In this document: in pieces, positions 15,001-23,177 of the stretch | How the letters are laid out: each line of letters begins with the position of its first letter | How positions within the stretch are numbered: the stretch's first letter is position 1 | Assembly (NCBI GenBank): GCA_027313705.1 | Contig: DAHVDE010000078.1 | Span: 1 to 55,191 of the forward strand | Source: Actinomycetota bacterium | Lineage (GTDB): Bacteria; Actinomycetota; Actinomycetes; Streptosporangiales; Streptosporangiaceae | DNA: 55,191 nucleotides | Direction: 5' to 3' | The notes under the pieces: generated by a model | Databases searched by the model: none | What the model was told of the DNA's origin: nothing | Seen by the model: only the letters and a program-made list of their open reading frames with translations | Position numbers and translations under genes: made by a program

Positions 15001-15620
15001 TCGCCCCGATAGTCAGCCGGCCGCGACCGCTCAGCACCGTAGCCATTGCCAGCATGGCCGCCCGGATACCCGTTTCCCTGGTAGTCATCGCCGGGATAGT
15101 CGTTGCCGGGATAGTCGTTGCCTCGGTCCGCGTAGCCGTTGCCTGACCGGTGGGAAGGGCCGTGCCTGCGATCTTCGTATGGTGACTCAGCGGGACCGGG
15201 CTCGACATACCTTGGATCTTCCTGACGGCGTTCGCGCCTGCGCTCACCATGCCTGGAGCCGCCGTGCCTGGAGCCGCCATGCCTGGAGCCGCCATGCCTG
15301 GGCTCACCGTAACGAGGGTCGTTGTACTGAGGGTCGTTGTACTGAGGATCTCCGTACTGAGGGTCGCCGCTTGGCAGCGCACCGTAACGGTCGTTTCCGG
15401 CGCCTGGATCACTCCGGCGGCTTGACCTGTTACCCCGGCCTGAGCCGCCGTTCCGAGGAGGATCGAAACGCGGGGCCGGATAGTCCGCGGCATCGTAGTT
15501 CGCCGCATCGTAGTTCGCTGCACCGTAACTCTGGGCGTCGGCGGGGCGATATTCCGGGAGTCCGTCGTCTGGCGGTGAACCATCTCGCCAGGCCGGTCCG
15601 GGGAAGTCTCGACTGCTCAC
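12084..15620 (-). CDS. Class A penicillin-binding protein (transglycosylase/transpeptidase)
   Basis: The 1178-residue protein is a bifunctional peptidoglycan synthase. Residues 1-315 are a hydrophilic, repeat-rich cytoplasmic tail (DPQY, GSRHG and NDYPG units). Residues 331-354 are the membrane anchor. GT51 transglycosylase follows with AAEDRQYF (Glu412), QGASTITEQF and RYLNSIPLGAGATGI. The transpeptidase has the S-x-x-K motif at Ser720 (GSSFKP) and KTG at 945-947. The usual S-x-N motif reads ALSND near 795-799, a departure from consensus. The C-terminus is Ser/Pro/Thr-rich with a run of eleven glycines. It builds cell wall glycan outside the membrane. The GTG start has GAGGA five bases upstream. 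The neighbouring DUF5318 gene is its usual actinobacterial partner. Confidence 0.93.
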   Translation of the reverse strand: MSSRDFPGPAWRDGSPPDDGLPEYRPADAQSYGAANYDAANYDAADYPAPRFDPPRNGGSGRGNRSSRRSDPGAGNDRYGALPSGDPQYGDPQYNDPQYNDPRYGEPRHGGSRHGGSRHGGSRHGERRRERRQEDPRYVEPGPAESPYEDRRHGPSHRSGNGYADRGNDYPGNDYPGDDYQGNGYPGGHAGNGYGAERSRPADYRGEGYGAGSTPPDSLEDSASWYRPAGGYDATGVGTTSRRSARPGYYTPGDDFTGINEKIAAARGPEDDDFDELSDPYSPRRRTRGRRLPGGPGEPDEPEPGGSGFKYFLLKYVWRGKWWRHWTFKKAGLLMGGIAATMALVLVATFFVMLQNTVVPIAQLSAPIQQSSLVYFSNGRVVGCFCSVDSHALSESQVKQSKLLVAAVLAAEDRQYFTEGGVSITGILRAAKEDLFGNSYQGASTITEQFVKTYYDPARLGNLTISDKIKEIFVAIKLAKMRPKWWILTRYLNSIPLGAGATGIDAAAETYFNRQPWQLTAGQAAMIGAMIQAPYGYEPMNPSAIPLGYANSLVDRWIYVLINMVRDGAISQQEMNSIVPDPTNAAAALKDFPKVRIHPPDSSWPGYRGYIMQLVYDELQAYYGYGNQSLAQIGSDGLQIHTTINEQLMNQMYSAVNQNKQEMLLEGVRMPSYINISAVLEQPKTGKLLAFYGGPGYGVKNCVKINCQYNTILAAEPVGSSFKPYVLTTAVSQGMDVQTTTLNSHSPLCIPPDWNYTYQHELSKQTGNCHQLGFWPFNEPTENYPINLPVVEATALSNDPAYEDLIHRTTVQAVINVAQTLGVSPIDVAGLNAQFGNGCHIKHPQCHEGAVTAALGEGSLSAVDQANTFADLVSGGISATPHVIDYIVTPSGLKTPAHVVVTRAVQPEVAGDVDYALSFDTHVFPGFGGGTGYPNAVWNRPMIAKTGTLGNGAYASQAWFIGAIPQYSLSVGMFTNRPSGVNAEILDGLPPAGGVGGGYGGAWPAHIWHTFMTENFNNIKVEPLPPQGYTGNNPPFTKWIMAPPVRPKKKACKQPGQGHHHHHFGNQGNGGQCQKNTGPGPSHSPGPSPSPTPTHPSPSPTPTSPSPSPTPTSASPSPSPSSSHPGGGGGGGGGGGHANQKSPGPQAPAVYTSAVIVQATVPDQVSRRAGWVALTSLG

Positions 15621-15805
15621 CTGATCCTCGCTGGTCGGCTTTAGGCAGACATATGCGAAAAAAGGGACTAAGGTCTGGTCTGCTGGGCTACACGCTACCC
15701 TGCCGTACCTAGTGTCCCGGTACGCTCACTAGTCTGCGCTTTGATCCTTGGTCGCGCGGGCCAATCCTATTAACGTGCGTTCGCGCCCAGGAGTGCCAGC
15801 GAAGG

Positions 15806-16204
15806 TCAGTCACCGGCACGAGCGCGACGGCGGCGCCGCACGGACGGCTCACCGGTACCTAGCACGTAGGAGGACGCGAGGTGATTCCACCCGCAACTCT
15901 GGCAGACCTCGACGACGTAGACCTTGAACTCGCCGTATTCGGCCGCCATTTCGTCAAGCTCCCTGCCCTGCTTCACCCGCCCCTCATACTGACCCAGTTC
16001 GTCACCGTACACGTAAGTGACGTGAGTTAGCCTGGTTTTCCGGCAAATCGGGCATCTGGTGTCGGTGGACTCGCCGTGGAACTTGGCCGCTCGCAGCAGG
16101 TAGGGGTGGGCGTCGCAGACGTCGGTGACCGTGATCCGGCCCGACAACACGGACGCGAGAGTCGCCCGCCGCGCCAGCGTGTAGTCCACCACCGATCGCC
16201 TCAT
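15806..16204 (-). CDS. DUF5318 family protein, zinc-ribbon-like
   Basis: The 132-residue protein has two Cys pairs, TRCPICRK (C-x2-C) near 50-53 and EVCQSCGWN near 99-104, suggesting a zinc-binding fold. It begins MRRSVVDYTLARRATLASVLSGR, the conserved N-terminus of actinobacterial DUF5318 proteins, and ends in an arginine-rich tail. Function is unknown. It lies 185 bp upstream of the PBP gene on the same strand, an arrangement conserved in actinobacteria, and diverges from padR over the palindromic operator at 16282-16320. Confidence 0.75.
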   Translation of the reverse strand: MRRSVVDYTLARRATLASVLSGRITVTDVCDAHPYLLRAAKFHGESTDTRCPICRKTRLTHVTYVYGDELGQYEGRVKQGRELDEMAAEYGEFKVYVVEVCQSCGWNHLASSYVLGTGEPSVRRRRRARAGD

Positions 16205-16281
16205 GACCGACAGGTTACGACGGAATCACGCCCGCGCCGATACCCGAGCACGTTCGACTTGCGCGAGAGCAACGGGTGACA

Positions 16282-16320
16282 TATCTTTCCGATGTATCGA
16301 CTCGATACATCGGAAAGATA
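16282..16320. promoter_or_regulatory. 39-bp palindromic operator for the PadR regulator
   Basis: Two perfect 19-base arms, TATCTTTCCGATGTATCGA and its reverse complement, flank a single central C at 16301. The core ATGTATCGA-C-TCGATACAT resembles PadR-family operators. It lies 27 bp upstream of the padR start and 78 bp from the divergent DUF5318 start. It is therefore very probably the site for autoregulation, perhaps also controlling ino1 through read-through. Confidence 0.8.
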
Positions 16321-16346
16321 CGCTGTAACCGGGAGGCGTGCGCGCG

Positions 16347-16979
16347 ATGAGCCAGCGAGCCGGAGTGCTCGAACTCGCCGTACTCGGCCTGCTCCACGAA
16401 AACCCGATGCACGGCTATGAGTTGCGCAAGCGACTTAATTCAGTGCTCGGAGCGTTCCGCGCCTTCGGATACGGCTCGCTGTATCCCTGCCTGAAGGACC
16501 TGACGGCCCGCGGCCTCATCACCGAGGAGAGCGGACCGCCCGATCCGGCTAAGCCGCTGGCCGGACGCCGGTCAAAGATCGTGTACCGGCTGACCGCTGA
16601 CGGCAAGGAGTACTTGCAAGAACTGCTCGGCCAGTCAGGGCCCGCCTCCTGGGAGGACGACGGGTTCGGGGTCAGATTCGCTTTCTTCGGGCTCACCAGG
16701 GCCGACGTGCGAATGCGGATCCTGGAAGGCAGGCGAAGCAGGCTCGAGGAACGGGTCGAAGCTTTCCGCGCCGCGCTCGCGAGGACCAGGGAGCGCGTCG
16801 ACAGCTACACCCTCGAACTGCAAAAGCACGGCCTTGAGTCGGTAGAACGCGAGGTTCGCTGGCTGAATGAACTGATCGCCTCCGAGCGCCGGGCGGACGC
16901 CGAGTCCGCGGCGGAGCTAGGAGACGCCCGAGAAGACGGTGCGCAGGGCCGGGTTGGCCTGCCGCGCCGAGAGATATAG
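16347..16979 (+). CDS. PadR family transcriptional regulator
   Basis: The 210-residue protein has an N-terminal PadR winged helix: [26 protein letters not shown], then [18 protein letters not shown] and [23 protein letters not shown]-terminal helical dimerisation region (residues 100-200) is rich in Arg and Glu. The ATG at 16347 has GGGAGG ten bases upstream; a GTG nine bases earlier is too close to that site. PadR proteins bind palindromes as dimers, matching the 39-bp palindrome just upstream. It is followed 17 bp later by ino1, the arrangement seen in many actinobacteria, so it likely controls inositol synthesis (inference). Confidence 0.9.
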   Translation: MSQRAGVLELAVLGLLHENPMHGYELRKRLNSVLGAFRAFGYGSLYPCLKDLTARGLITEESGPPDPAKPLAGRRSKIVYRLTADGKEYLQELLGQSGPASWEDDGFGVRFAFFGLTRADVRMRILEGRRSRLEERVEAFRAALARTRERVDSYTLELQKHGLESVEREVRWLNELIASERRADAESAAELGDAREDGAQGRVGLPRREI

Positions 16980-16996
16980 GAAAAGGAGCAATCCTC

Positions 16997-18076
16997 ATGG
17001 GTTCGGTACGGGTAGCCATCGTGGGCGTCGGGAACTGTGCCAGTTCCCTCGTCCAGGGCGTGGAGTACTACAAGGACGCCGACCCGGCTAGCCGGGTGCC
17101 GGGCCTTATGCACGTCCAGTTCGGCCCTTACCACATCAAGGACATCGAGTTCGTCGCCGCGTTCGACGTGGACGCCAAGAAGGTCGGCCGTGACCTCGCC
17201 GAGGCCATCGTGGCCAGCGAGAACAACACGATCACATTCTGCGACGTGCCGCCGGTCGGCGTGACCGTCCAGCGCGGCCCGACCTACGACGGTCTCGGCG
17301 AGTACTACAGGGAGATCATCACCGAGTCCGACGAGGAACCGGTCGACGTGGTCCAGGTACTGCGCGAAACCAAGGCCGATGTCCTGGTTTCTTACCTGCC
17401 GGTCGGCTCGGAAGAGGCCGACAAGTTCTACGCGCAATGTGCGATCGACGCCAGGGTAGCGTTCGTCAACGCACTGCCCGTGTTCATCGCCTCAGACCCG
17501 GTCTGGGCGGACAAGTTCACGCACGCAGGCGTCCCGATCGTCGGCGACGACATCAAGTCGCAGGTCGGCGCGACCATCACGCACCGGGTCATGGCCAAGC
17601 TCTTCGAAGACCGCGGCGTCGAACTGCTGCGCACGTACCAGCTGAACTTCGGCGGGAACATGGACTTCATGAACATGCTGGAGCGCAAGCGCCTCCAGTC
17701 CAAGAAGATCTCCAAGACTCAGTCGGTCACTTCTCAGATACCGCACGAGATGGCCAAGGCCGATGTGCACATCGGCCCGTCCGACCACGTGCCCTGGCTT
17801 GACGACCGCAAGTGGGCCTACGTCAGGCTGGAAGGCAGGTCCTTCGGCGACACCCCGCTTAACCTGGAGTACAAGCTCGAGGTCTGGGACTCGCCAAACT
17901 CGGCAGGCGTGATCATCGACGCGGTCAGGGCGGCCATGATTGCCAAGGACCGCGGCATCGGCGGTCCCGTGCTTTCGGCCGCCTCGTACTTCATGAAGTC
18001 ACCGCCAGAGCAGTACAGCGACGAAGACGCACGCGAGGCTGTGGAGAAGTTCATCCGCGGCGAGGTCGAGCGCTGA
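16997..18076 (+). CDS. ino1: Inositol-3-phosphate synthase
   Basis: The 359-residue protein matches the actinobacterial myo-inositol-1-phosphate synthase. It has an NAD-binding start [56 protein letters not shown] and [13 protein letters not shown], then [13 protein letters not shown]. It converts glucose 6-phosphate to inositol 3-phosphate, the first step to phosphatidylinositol and mycothiol. AAAAGGAGC precedes the ATG. Co-transcribed with padR, and followed by a strong terminator hairpin at 18094-18134. Mycothiol links this gene to the thiol-redox genes at 28.6-29.9 kb (inference). Confidence 0.95.
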   Translation: MGSVRVAIVGVGNCASSLVQGVEYYKDADPASRVPGLMHVQFGPYHIKDIEFVAAFDVDAKKVGRDLAEAIVASENNTITFCDVPPVGVTVQRGPTYDGLGEYYREIITESDEEPVDVVQVLRETKADVLVSYLPVGSEEADKFYAQCAIDARVAFVNALPVFIASDPVWADKFTHAGVPIVGDDIKSQVGATITHRVMAKLFEDRGVELLRTYQLNFGGNMDFMNMLERKRLQSKKISKTQSVTSQIPHEMAKADVHIGPSDHVPWLDDRKWAYVRLEGRSFGDTPLNLEYKLEVWDSPNSAGVIIDAVRAAMIAKDRGIGGPVLSAASYFMKSPPEQYSDEDAREAVEKFIRGEVER

Positions 18077-18093
18077 CCGACCCGTGCGGCGCG

Positions 18094-18134
18094 AAGCACC
18101 GAGGGCACCAGCTCCGCTGGTGCCCTCGGTGCTT
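18094..18134 (+). terminator. Terminator after ino1
   Basis: AAGCACCGAGGGCACCAG at 18094-18111 pairs perfectly with CTGGTGCCCTCGGTGCTT at 18117-18134 across a five-base loop, an 18-bp stem directly after the ino1 stop. It separates padR-ino1 from the MFS gene. Confidence 0.9.
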
Positions 18135-18164
18135 ACTGGCAGAAGAAAGCCTTAGTCTGGTCAC

Positions 18165-19514
18165 GTGCCAGCCAGGTCCTCGTTTCTCGGTGATCTGCGT
18201 ACCGTGCTGGCCAGCGGCGGGTTCAGGAAGCTGTACTACACCCGCCTGGTCTCGCAGGCAGGCGACGGAGTATTCACTGCCGGTCTCGGCGCCTACGTAT
18301 TCTTCAGTGCCACCTCGTTCCCTGACCCGGCGACCGCGGCGCTTTCCTTCGCCGTGCTTTACCTGCCTTATTCGCTGATCGGGCCGTTCGCAGGGGTCTT
18401 CATCGACCGCTGGTCACGGCGGCAGATCCTGGTCTGGTCCGCCCTGGTGCGGGCCGCCTTCGCGGTGCCGGTCGCCGTGTTCATCGCCAGCGGCACCCTC
18501 GGGCCGCCTGTCTGGGTCGCCTCGCTGATCGTGCTCGGCGTGAACAGGTTCTTCCTGTCCGCACTATCCGCGGCGCTGCCGCATGTGGTCGCCGGCGACG
18601 AGCTGGTGATGGCCAACTCCGTCGGGCCGACATCAGGCACGATCGCAGCGTTCATCGGCGGCATCGCTGGCGGCGCCCTGCACCTGGCCACTGGCAGCGG
18701 TCAGGGTGGCTCGGCCATGACGATCGTGGTCGCCGGGGCCTGTTACTTCCTGTCAGGAGCCTTCGCACTCCGGCTCGGCAGGTCATCGCTTGGGCCATCG
18801 CCCGCCGGGGAATCGGGGCACGCCAGCATCGGCGCCGAGCTTGAAGGCGTGGCGGCCGGCCTGACCTGCGGGCTGCGGCACGTCTGGAACAAGCGTCCAG
18901 CCAGAGGCGCGCTCGCGGCCACCGGCGCGCACCGCTTTCTTTACGGTATCGCCCTGCTCATGTCGGTCCTGCTTTACCGCAACTACTTCTACCACGCGAG
19001 CAGGTCGAACACGGCGCTCGGCGGTTTCCTGTCCGTAGTGATCAGTTCGGCGATCGGCTACGGCCTCGCGGCTTGGCTCACCCCGGTGGCCACCAGGCGG
19101 ATGACCAGCGAAACCTGGATCACCTTGCTGCTCGGCGCTGGCGGCGTGCTGACAATCACACTCGGGCTCGGCTTCCGCCAGGCCGAGTTCGTGGCGATCG
19201 GCTTCGTGCTCGGCATAGTTGCCCAGGGTGTCGCGATATCCACCACGACGATACTCCAGCAGGAAATCCAGGACGACTACCGCGGCCGGGTCTTCTCGGT
19301 CAACGACATGATCTACAACGCGACCTTCGTGCTCGGCGCGGCCGTAAGCGCGATCTTCATGCCCAGGTCAGGGCACTCGCTGGCGATGCTGCTCGTCGTC
19401 GGTGCAGGCTACGTCGCCGCAGGAATCGGGTACCGGCTCATTTCTGGCCCTCCACCCAGCGCATCAGCTCTTGAACAGCCTGATCATGACCGAGAGGGCC
19501 GTGTTCGAGCCTGA
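18165..19514 (+). CDS. MFS transporter
   Basis: The 449-residue membrane protein has about twelve hydrophobic segments and a major-facilitator signature loop, GVFIDRWSRRQILVWS, between segments 2 and 3. QQEIQDDYRGRVFSVNDM lies in the second half. It resembles the MFS_3-like group of actinobacterial putative exporters; the substrate cannot be deduced. The GTG start follows the ino1 terminator by 30 bp. Its last 77 bases overlap the convergent cca gene, so the C-terminal tail PPPSASALEQPDHDREG is encoded opposite the end of cca. Confidence 0.85.
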   Translation: MPARSSFLGDLRTVLASGGFRKLYYTRLVSQAGDGVFTAGLGAYVFFSATSFPDPATAALSFAVLYLPYSLIGPFAGVFIDRWSRRQILVWSALVRAAFAVPVAVFIASGTLGPPVWVASLIVLGVNRFFLSALSAALPHVVAGDELVMANSVGPTSGTIAAFIGGIAGGALHLATGSGQGGSAMTIVVAGACYFLSGAFALRLGRSSLGPSPAGESGHASIGAELEGVAAGLTCGLRHVWNKRPARGALAATGAHRFLYGIALLMSVLLYRNYFYHASRSNTALGGFLSVVISSAIGYGLAAWLTPVATRRMTSETWITLLLGAGGVLTITLGLGFRQAEFVAIGFVLGIVAQGVAISTTTILQQEIQDDYRGRVFSVNDMIYNATFVLGAAVSAIFMPRSGHSLAMLLVVGAGYVAAGIGYRLISGPPPSASALEQPDHDREGRVRA

Positions 19515-20883
19515 GCTCAAGCAAGTGCTTATAAGCCTTTCCGACCAGCGGACCCTGAGGGATCCCGAGCAGGCGCATGATCTCATGCCCGTCCAGGTCT
19601 GGCCGGATCGCGGCGAGCTCTTCTTGCTGCGCCAGTGCGGTGATCCGTGCCTCTAGCTCGTTGTAGTTCCTGGCCAGGCGCTGTGCCTTGGCGCGGTTCC
19701 TGGTCGTGCAATCGGCCCTGGTGAGCGCGTGCAGCCTGGTCAGCAAGGGGCCCGCGTCGGTCACGTAGCGGCGGACCGCCGAGTCGGTCCACTCGCCGCT
19801 GCCGAAGCCGTGGAAACGCAGGTGCAGTTCGATCAGCTTGGCCACGTCGGCGGTGACGTCGGCCGGGAACCGCAGCGCCCTGAGCCTGGCCTTGGCCAGC
19901 TTCGCGCCGACGAGGTCGTGGTGATGGAAGGCCACCCGCCCGTCTGGCAGCAAGGACCTGGTCTTCGGCTTGCCGATGTCGTGCAAGAGGGCGGCGAGCC
20001 GCAGGCGCAGGTCCCGGTCAAGACCGTACCTGGACTCGAGCGCGATGGCCTGATCAAGCACGGTGAGCGAATGCCGGTACACGTCCTTGTGCCGATGGTG
20101 CTCGTCCACCTCGAGACGCAGCCTGGGCAACTCGGGCAGGAAGTGCTCGGCCGCGCCGGTCCGGGTGAGCAGGTCAAGGCCGGCCGAGGGACCGCCGTCG
20201 CGGATGGCGAGCAGCAGCTTGGTGAACTCGGCGCCGATGCGCTCCGCCGAGACGATCTCCAGCCTCGGCGCGATCCGCGCCATCGCGTCCTCGGTCTCCG
20301 GCACCGGCGTGAAACCGAGTTCGGCCGTGAACCTGGCCGCCCGGAGGATCCTGAGCGGGTCGTCGTCGAAAGAGTCGGCCGGGGCTCCAGGGGTGCGGAG
20401 CACCTTGCGGGCCAGGTCCGCCAGGCCGCCGAACGGGTCGGCGAGGTCATGGCCTGGCAGCGTCGCGGCCATCGCATTGACGGTGAAGTCGCGGCGTACC
20501 AGGTCATCGATCAGCGATTTGCCGTAGTTGACGGCCGGCTTGCGTGATTCGCGGTCATACCGCTCGCTGCGGTACGTGGTGATCTCGAAGATCGTGGCAT
20601 CCTTGCGCAAGCCGACCGTGCCGTAGGCGATGCCCACGGTCCAGGTCGCGTCGGCCCAGCCGGAGATGATCTCGATCACGCGCTCGGGATGCGCATCAGT
20701 CGTCAGGTCGAGGTCGCTAACCGGCCGTTGCAAGAACAGATCCCTTACCGGGCCGCCGACGAGCGACAGTTCATGGCCATGGCGCGCGAACAGTCGCCCG
20801 AGCTCGTCCGCGGCGCGCGGGATGGCGGCAAGCAGGGCCTTCAGGACCGGCGGAGTGTGGTTGTCAGCTACGGGATCATGCAC
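19438..20883 (-). CDS. cca: CCA tRNA nucleotidyltransferase
   Basis: The product (481 residues from the chosen GTG, VHDPVADNHTPP) is a class II CCA-adding enzyme with an HD domain. It shows SLVGGPVRDLFLQRPVSDLDLTT (nucleotidyltransferase with D-x-D), DDLVRRDFTVNAMA, DDPLRILRAARF and LLHDIGKPKT (HD motif), close to the mycobacterial PcnA type. It adds or repairs the 3' CCA of tRNAs; neither tRNA gene in this window encodes CCA. The frame is open to another GTG at 20958, but that would leave only 18 bp to the divergent gene. The shorter start leaves 92 bp for promoters. Confidence 0.92.
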   Translation of the reverse strand: MHDPVADNHTPPVLKALLAAIPRAADELGRLFARHGHELSLVGGPVRDLFLQRPVSDLDLTTDAHPERVIEIISGWADATWTVGIAYGTVGLRKDATIFEITTYRSERYDRESRKPAVNYGKSLIDDLVRRDFTVNAMAATLPGHDLADPFGGLADLARKVLRTPGAPADSFDDDPLRILRAARFTAELGFTPVPETEDAMARIAPRLEIVSAERIGAEFTKLLLAIRDGGPSAGLDLLTRTGAAEHFLPELPRLRLEVDEHHRHKDVYRHSLTVLDQAIALESRYGLDRDLRLRLAALLHDIGKPKTRSLLPDGRVAFHHHDLVGAKLAKARLRALRFPADVTADVAKLIELHLRFHGFGSGEWTDSAVRRYVTDAGPLLTRLHALTRADCTTRNRAKAQRLARNYNELEARITALAQQEELAAIRPDLDGHEIMRLLGIPQGPLVGKAYKHLLELRLEHGPLGHDQAVQELMRWVEGQK

Positions 20884-20975
20884 GGGGATTGAGATTAGGC
20901 GCTGTAGTGCCAGTGCGGCAAAGTGATAGCCGCGACCTGCTCGGCCTGGCAAGCCCACTCTCGGATCGCAATACC

Positions 20976-23177
20976 ATGAGCGCCATGGCCCGCTCGCATG
21001 TCGCCAGGTTTGTCGCGGCAGCCTTCGTCACCGGTGCGGCCACGCTGCCGACGATCACGTTGTCTGGTCAGGCCGCGGTCGCCGGCTCAAGGCCCGCCGC
21101 GCCCCTTTCGCTGACTGTGACATCGGTCACGCCTTCCTACGCCAGCCCCGGCCAGACGCTCACGATCCAGGGCAGCATCGCCAACGGCACCGGCACTAAC
21201 CTAAGCGGCCTGTCCATCCGGTTGCTTTCCTCGGCGGTGCCGTTCACTGACCAGACCAGCCTCGAGCAGTTCACCGCGGGCACCTATCCGATCGGCGGGA
21301 TGGTCAGCGGGCTCAGCCCGCTGACCATCCCTCGCCTGCGGGGCAAGCAGTCCGTCAACTGGCAGCTCAAACTGCCGGTCAACGACCTCCAGCTGAACTG
21401 CTTTGGTGTGTACCCGCTCACGATCACGGCAAGCAATGCGGCACAGACGGTGACGCAAAGCAGTCAGGTACCCTTGCCTTTCTGGCCGCGCAAGGCAGGC
21501 AGCTGCCCGGGGGCAGGACGGCCGCAGCCGTTCCCCATCTCATGGGTGTGGCCGCTGATCGACAGCCCGCACCAGGGCCCGTGCCCTGGCCTGCTCGACA
21601 ACTGGCTCGCGACCAGCCTGGCGCCTGGCGGCCGGCTCGCCAACCTGGTCTCGGTCGGCAGCGCTTACTCGCAGAAGGCCAGGCTAACCTGGGTGATCGA
21701 CCCTGCGCTGCTCGGCAGCGCGAGCACGATGACCGCGGCGTATCAGGTCGGCGACTCGGCCCGCTGCACGGGCGCGAAGTCGTACCCGGCCGATCCCCGC
21801 GCGAAGACCTGGCTTTCCGACGTGGCGCGGGCGACCGCCGGGCAGCCGGTGTTCCTCACCCCCTACGCGGACGTCGACCTGGCCGGGCTTGCCCAGTACG
21901 GCAACAGCACTGACCTGCGCAACGCGTTCCTCGACGGCCAGCGGCTGGCCGCGCCGCTGCTCGGGCGCAAACCGGTCCCTGTGCACGTGCCTGCTGGGCA
22001 GAAGCAGTTCTCCGCAGTGGCCTGGCCAGCGAACGGACTTGCCAACCCGGCCATGCTGGAGAACCTCGGCGCGATGCGCATCGGCACCGTGATCCTGGCT
22101 ATGCCCTCACCACAACCCGGCATCACGCCGGGGGCCGTGACCAGCGTGAACGACGGGGTAGGCACCAGGCTCAAGGTACTGCTCGCCGACAGCACGCTCA
22201 GCCGCCTGCTGGCCAGCCGCGCGGTGAGCTCTGGCCGCCCCGGCTCGATCTTCCAGATCAGCCAGATGTTCCTGGCACAGACGGCCATGATCGTGGCTGA
22301 GGCGCCAGCGACGCTGCGGCCGATCATGGTAACCCCGCCGAGGCGCTGGAACCCGAACCCTGTCCTGGCCGGCGACCTGCTGACCGACACATCCGCGCCC
22401 TGGCTGCGGCCATCGACGGTGGGCGAACTGACCAGGCAGCCGGTGCAGCCGGATATCGCGCCGATCGTGCAGCCGCGCGCGGGCGGTGAGCTTCCGCGCA
22501 AGCTGCTGCACGAGGTCATGGCCCTTGACAGCAAGGTGGCGCTGCTTGCGTCCATCATGGTCACGAAGGACCAGAGCCTCAGCCGCGCTGTCTACGACAT
22601 CGAGTCCGCCAGGTGGGTAGGTAAGGGAGTCCCGCAGGCGCAGGCCATGCTGAAGCGCACGAGCAAGTACGTCAGCGATCAGTTCGCGAAGCTTTCCATT
22701 GGCGGCAAGCAGGCACTTAACGTGACGCTCGGCGGCAGAAACGGCTCGGTCACGCTGTCCGTGCGCAACAACCTCAGCTATACGGTCGTGGTTGGCTTGC
22801 AGGTACGCACCAGCAATGACACGGTAGTGGCCAGGCAAAAAAGTCCGCAGGCAGTCTATACAGTCGGCCCGCACAGCAGCACTCCGCTCAAACTGAGCGT
22901 GAATGCCACCCAGACGGGGAAGGCGACGCTAAGGCTGCGTCTTAAGTCGCCGACCGGCGCCTTGCTGCCCGACCAGCCATTGACCATGAATATCAGCGTG
23001 ACGAACCTGGGCACCGTAGCGCTCGGAATCTTCGCCGCCGCCCTGATCATTTTCGTGATCGCGTCGGCGGCGCAGGCGATCAGGCGTCACCCGAGGACCG
23101 ATGACGACCCTGAGGCACCCGGTGAACCGGACGCCGAGCTCAGCAAAGCGGGGTCGCCGAACGAGGAGAACGCGTGA
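20976..23177 (+). CDS. DUF6049 family secreted/membrane protein
   Basis: From the ATG at 20976 the protein has 733 residues. A signal peptide (ARFVAAAFVTGAATLPTITLS) is followed by a large extracytoplasmic region with Ig-like beta segments (SVTPSYASPGQTLTIQGSI near the start, LRLRLKSPTGALLPDQPLTM near the end). One C-terminal membrane helix (LGIFAAALIIFVIASAAQAI) and a short acidic cytoplasmic tail complete it. It corresponds to the gene between the CCA enzyme and MviN/MurJ in mycobacteria and streptomycetes. Function unknown; coupling to murJ through a 4-bp overlap suggests a role in cell-wall export. The NUDIX gene (mutT4) found here in mycobacteria is missing. Confidence 0.85.
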   Translation: MSAMARSHVARFVAAAFVTGAATLPTITLSGQAAVAGSRPAAPLSLTVTSVTPSYASPGQTLTIQGSIANGTGTNLSGLSIRLLSSAVPFTDQTSLEQFTAGTYPIGGMVSGLSPLTIPRLRGKQSVNWQLKLPVNDLQLNCFGVYPLTITASNAAQTVTQSSQVPLPFWPRKAGSCPGAGRPQPFPISWVWPLIDSPHQGPCPGLLDNWLATSLAPGGRLANLVSVGSAYSQKARLTWVIDPALLGSASTMTAAYQVGDSARCTGAKSYPADPRAKTWLSDVARATAGQPVFLTPYADVDLAGLAQYGNSTDLRNAFLDGQRLAAPLLGRKPVPVHVPAGQKQFSAVAWPANGLANPAMLENLGAMRIGTVILAMPSPQPGITPGAVTSVNDGVGTRLKVLLADSTLSRLLASRAVSSGRPGSIFQISQMFLAQTAMIVAEAPATLRPIMVTPPRRWNPNPVLAGDLLTDTSAPWLRPSTVGELTRQPVQPDIAPIVQPRAGGELPRKLLHEVMALDSKVALLASIMVTKDQSLSRAVYDIESARWVGKGVPQAQAMLKRTSKYVSDQFAKLSIGGKQALNVTLGGRNGSVTLSVRNNLSYTVVVGLQVRTSNDTVVARQKSPQAVYTVGPHSSTPLKLSVNATQTGKATLRLRLKSPTGALLPDQPLTMNISVTNLGTVALGIFAAALIIFVIASAAQAIRRHPRTDDDPEAPGEPDAELSKAGSPNEENA

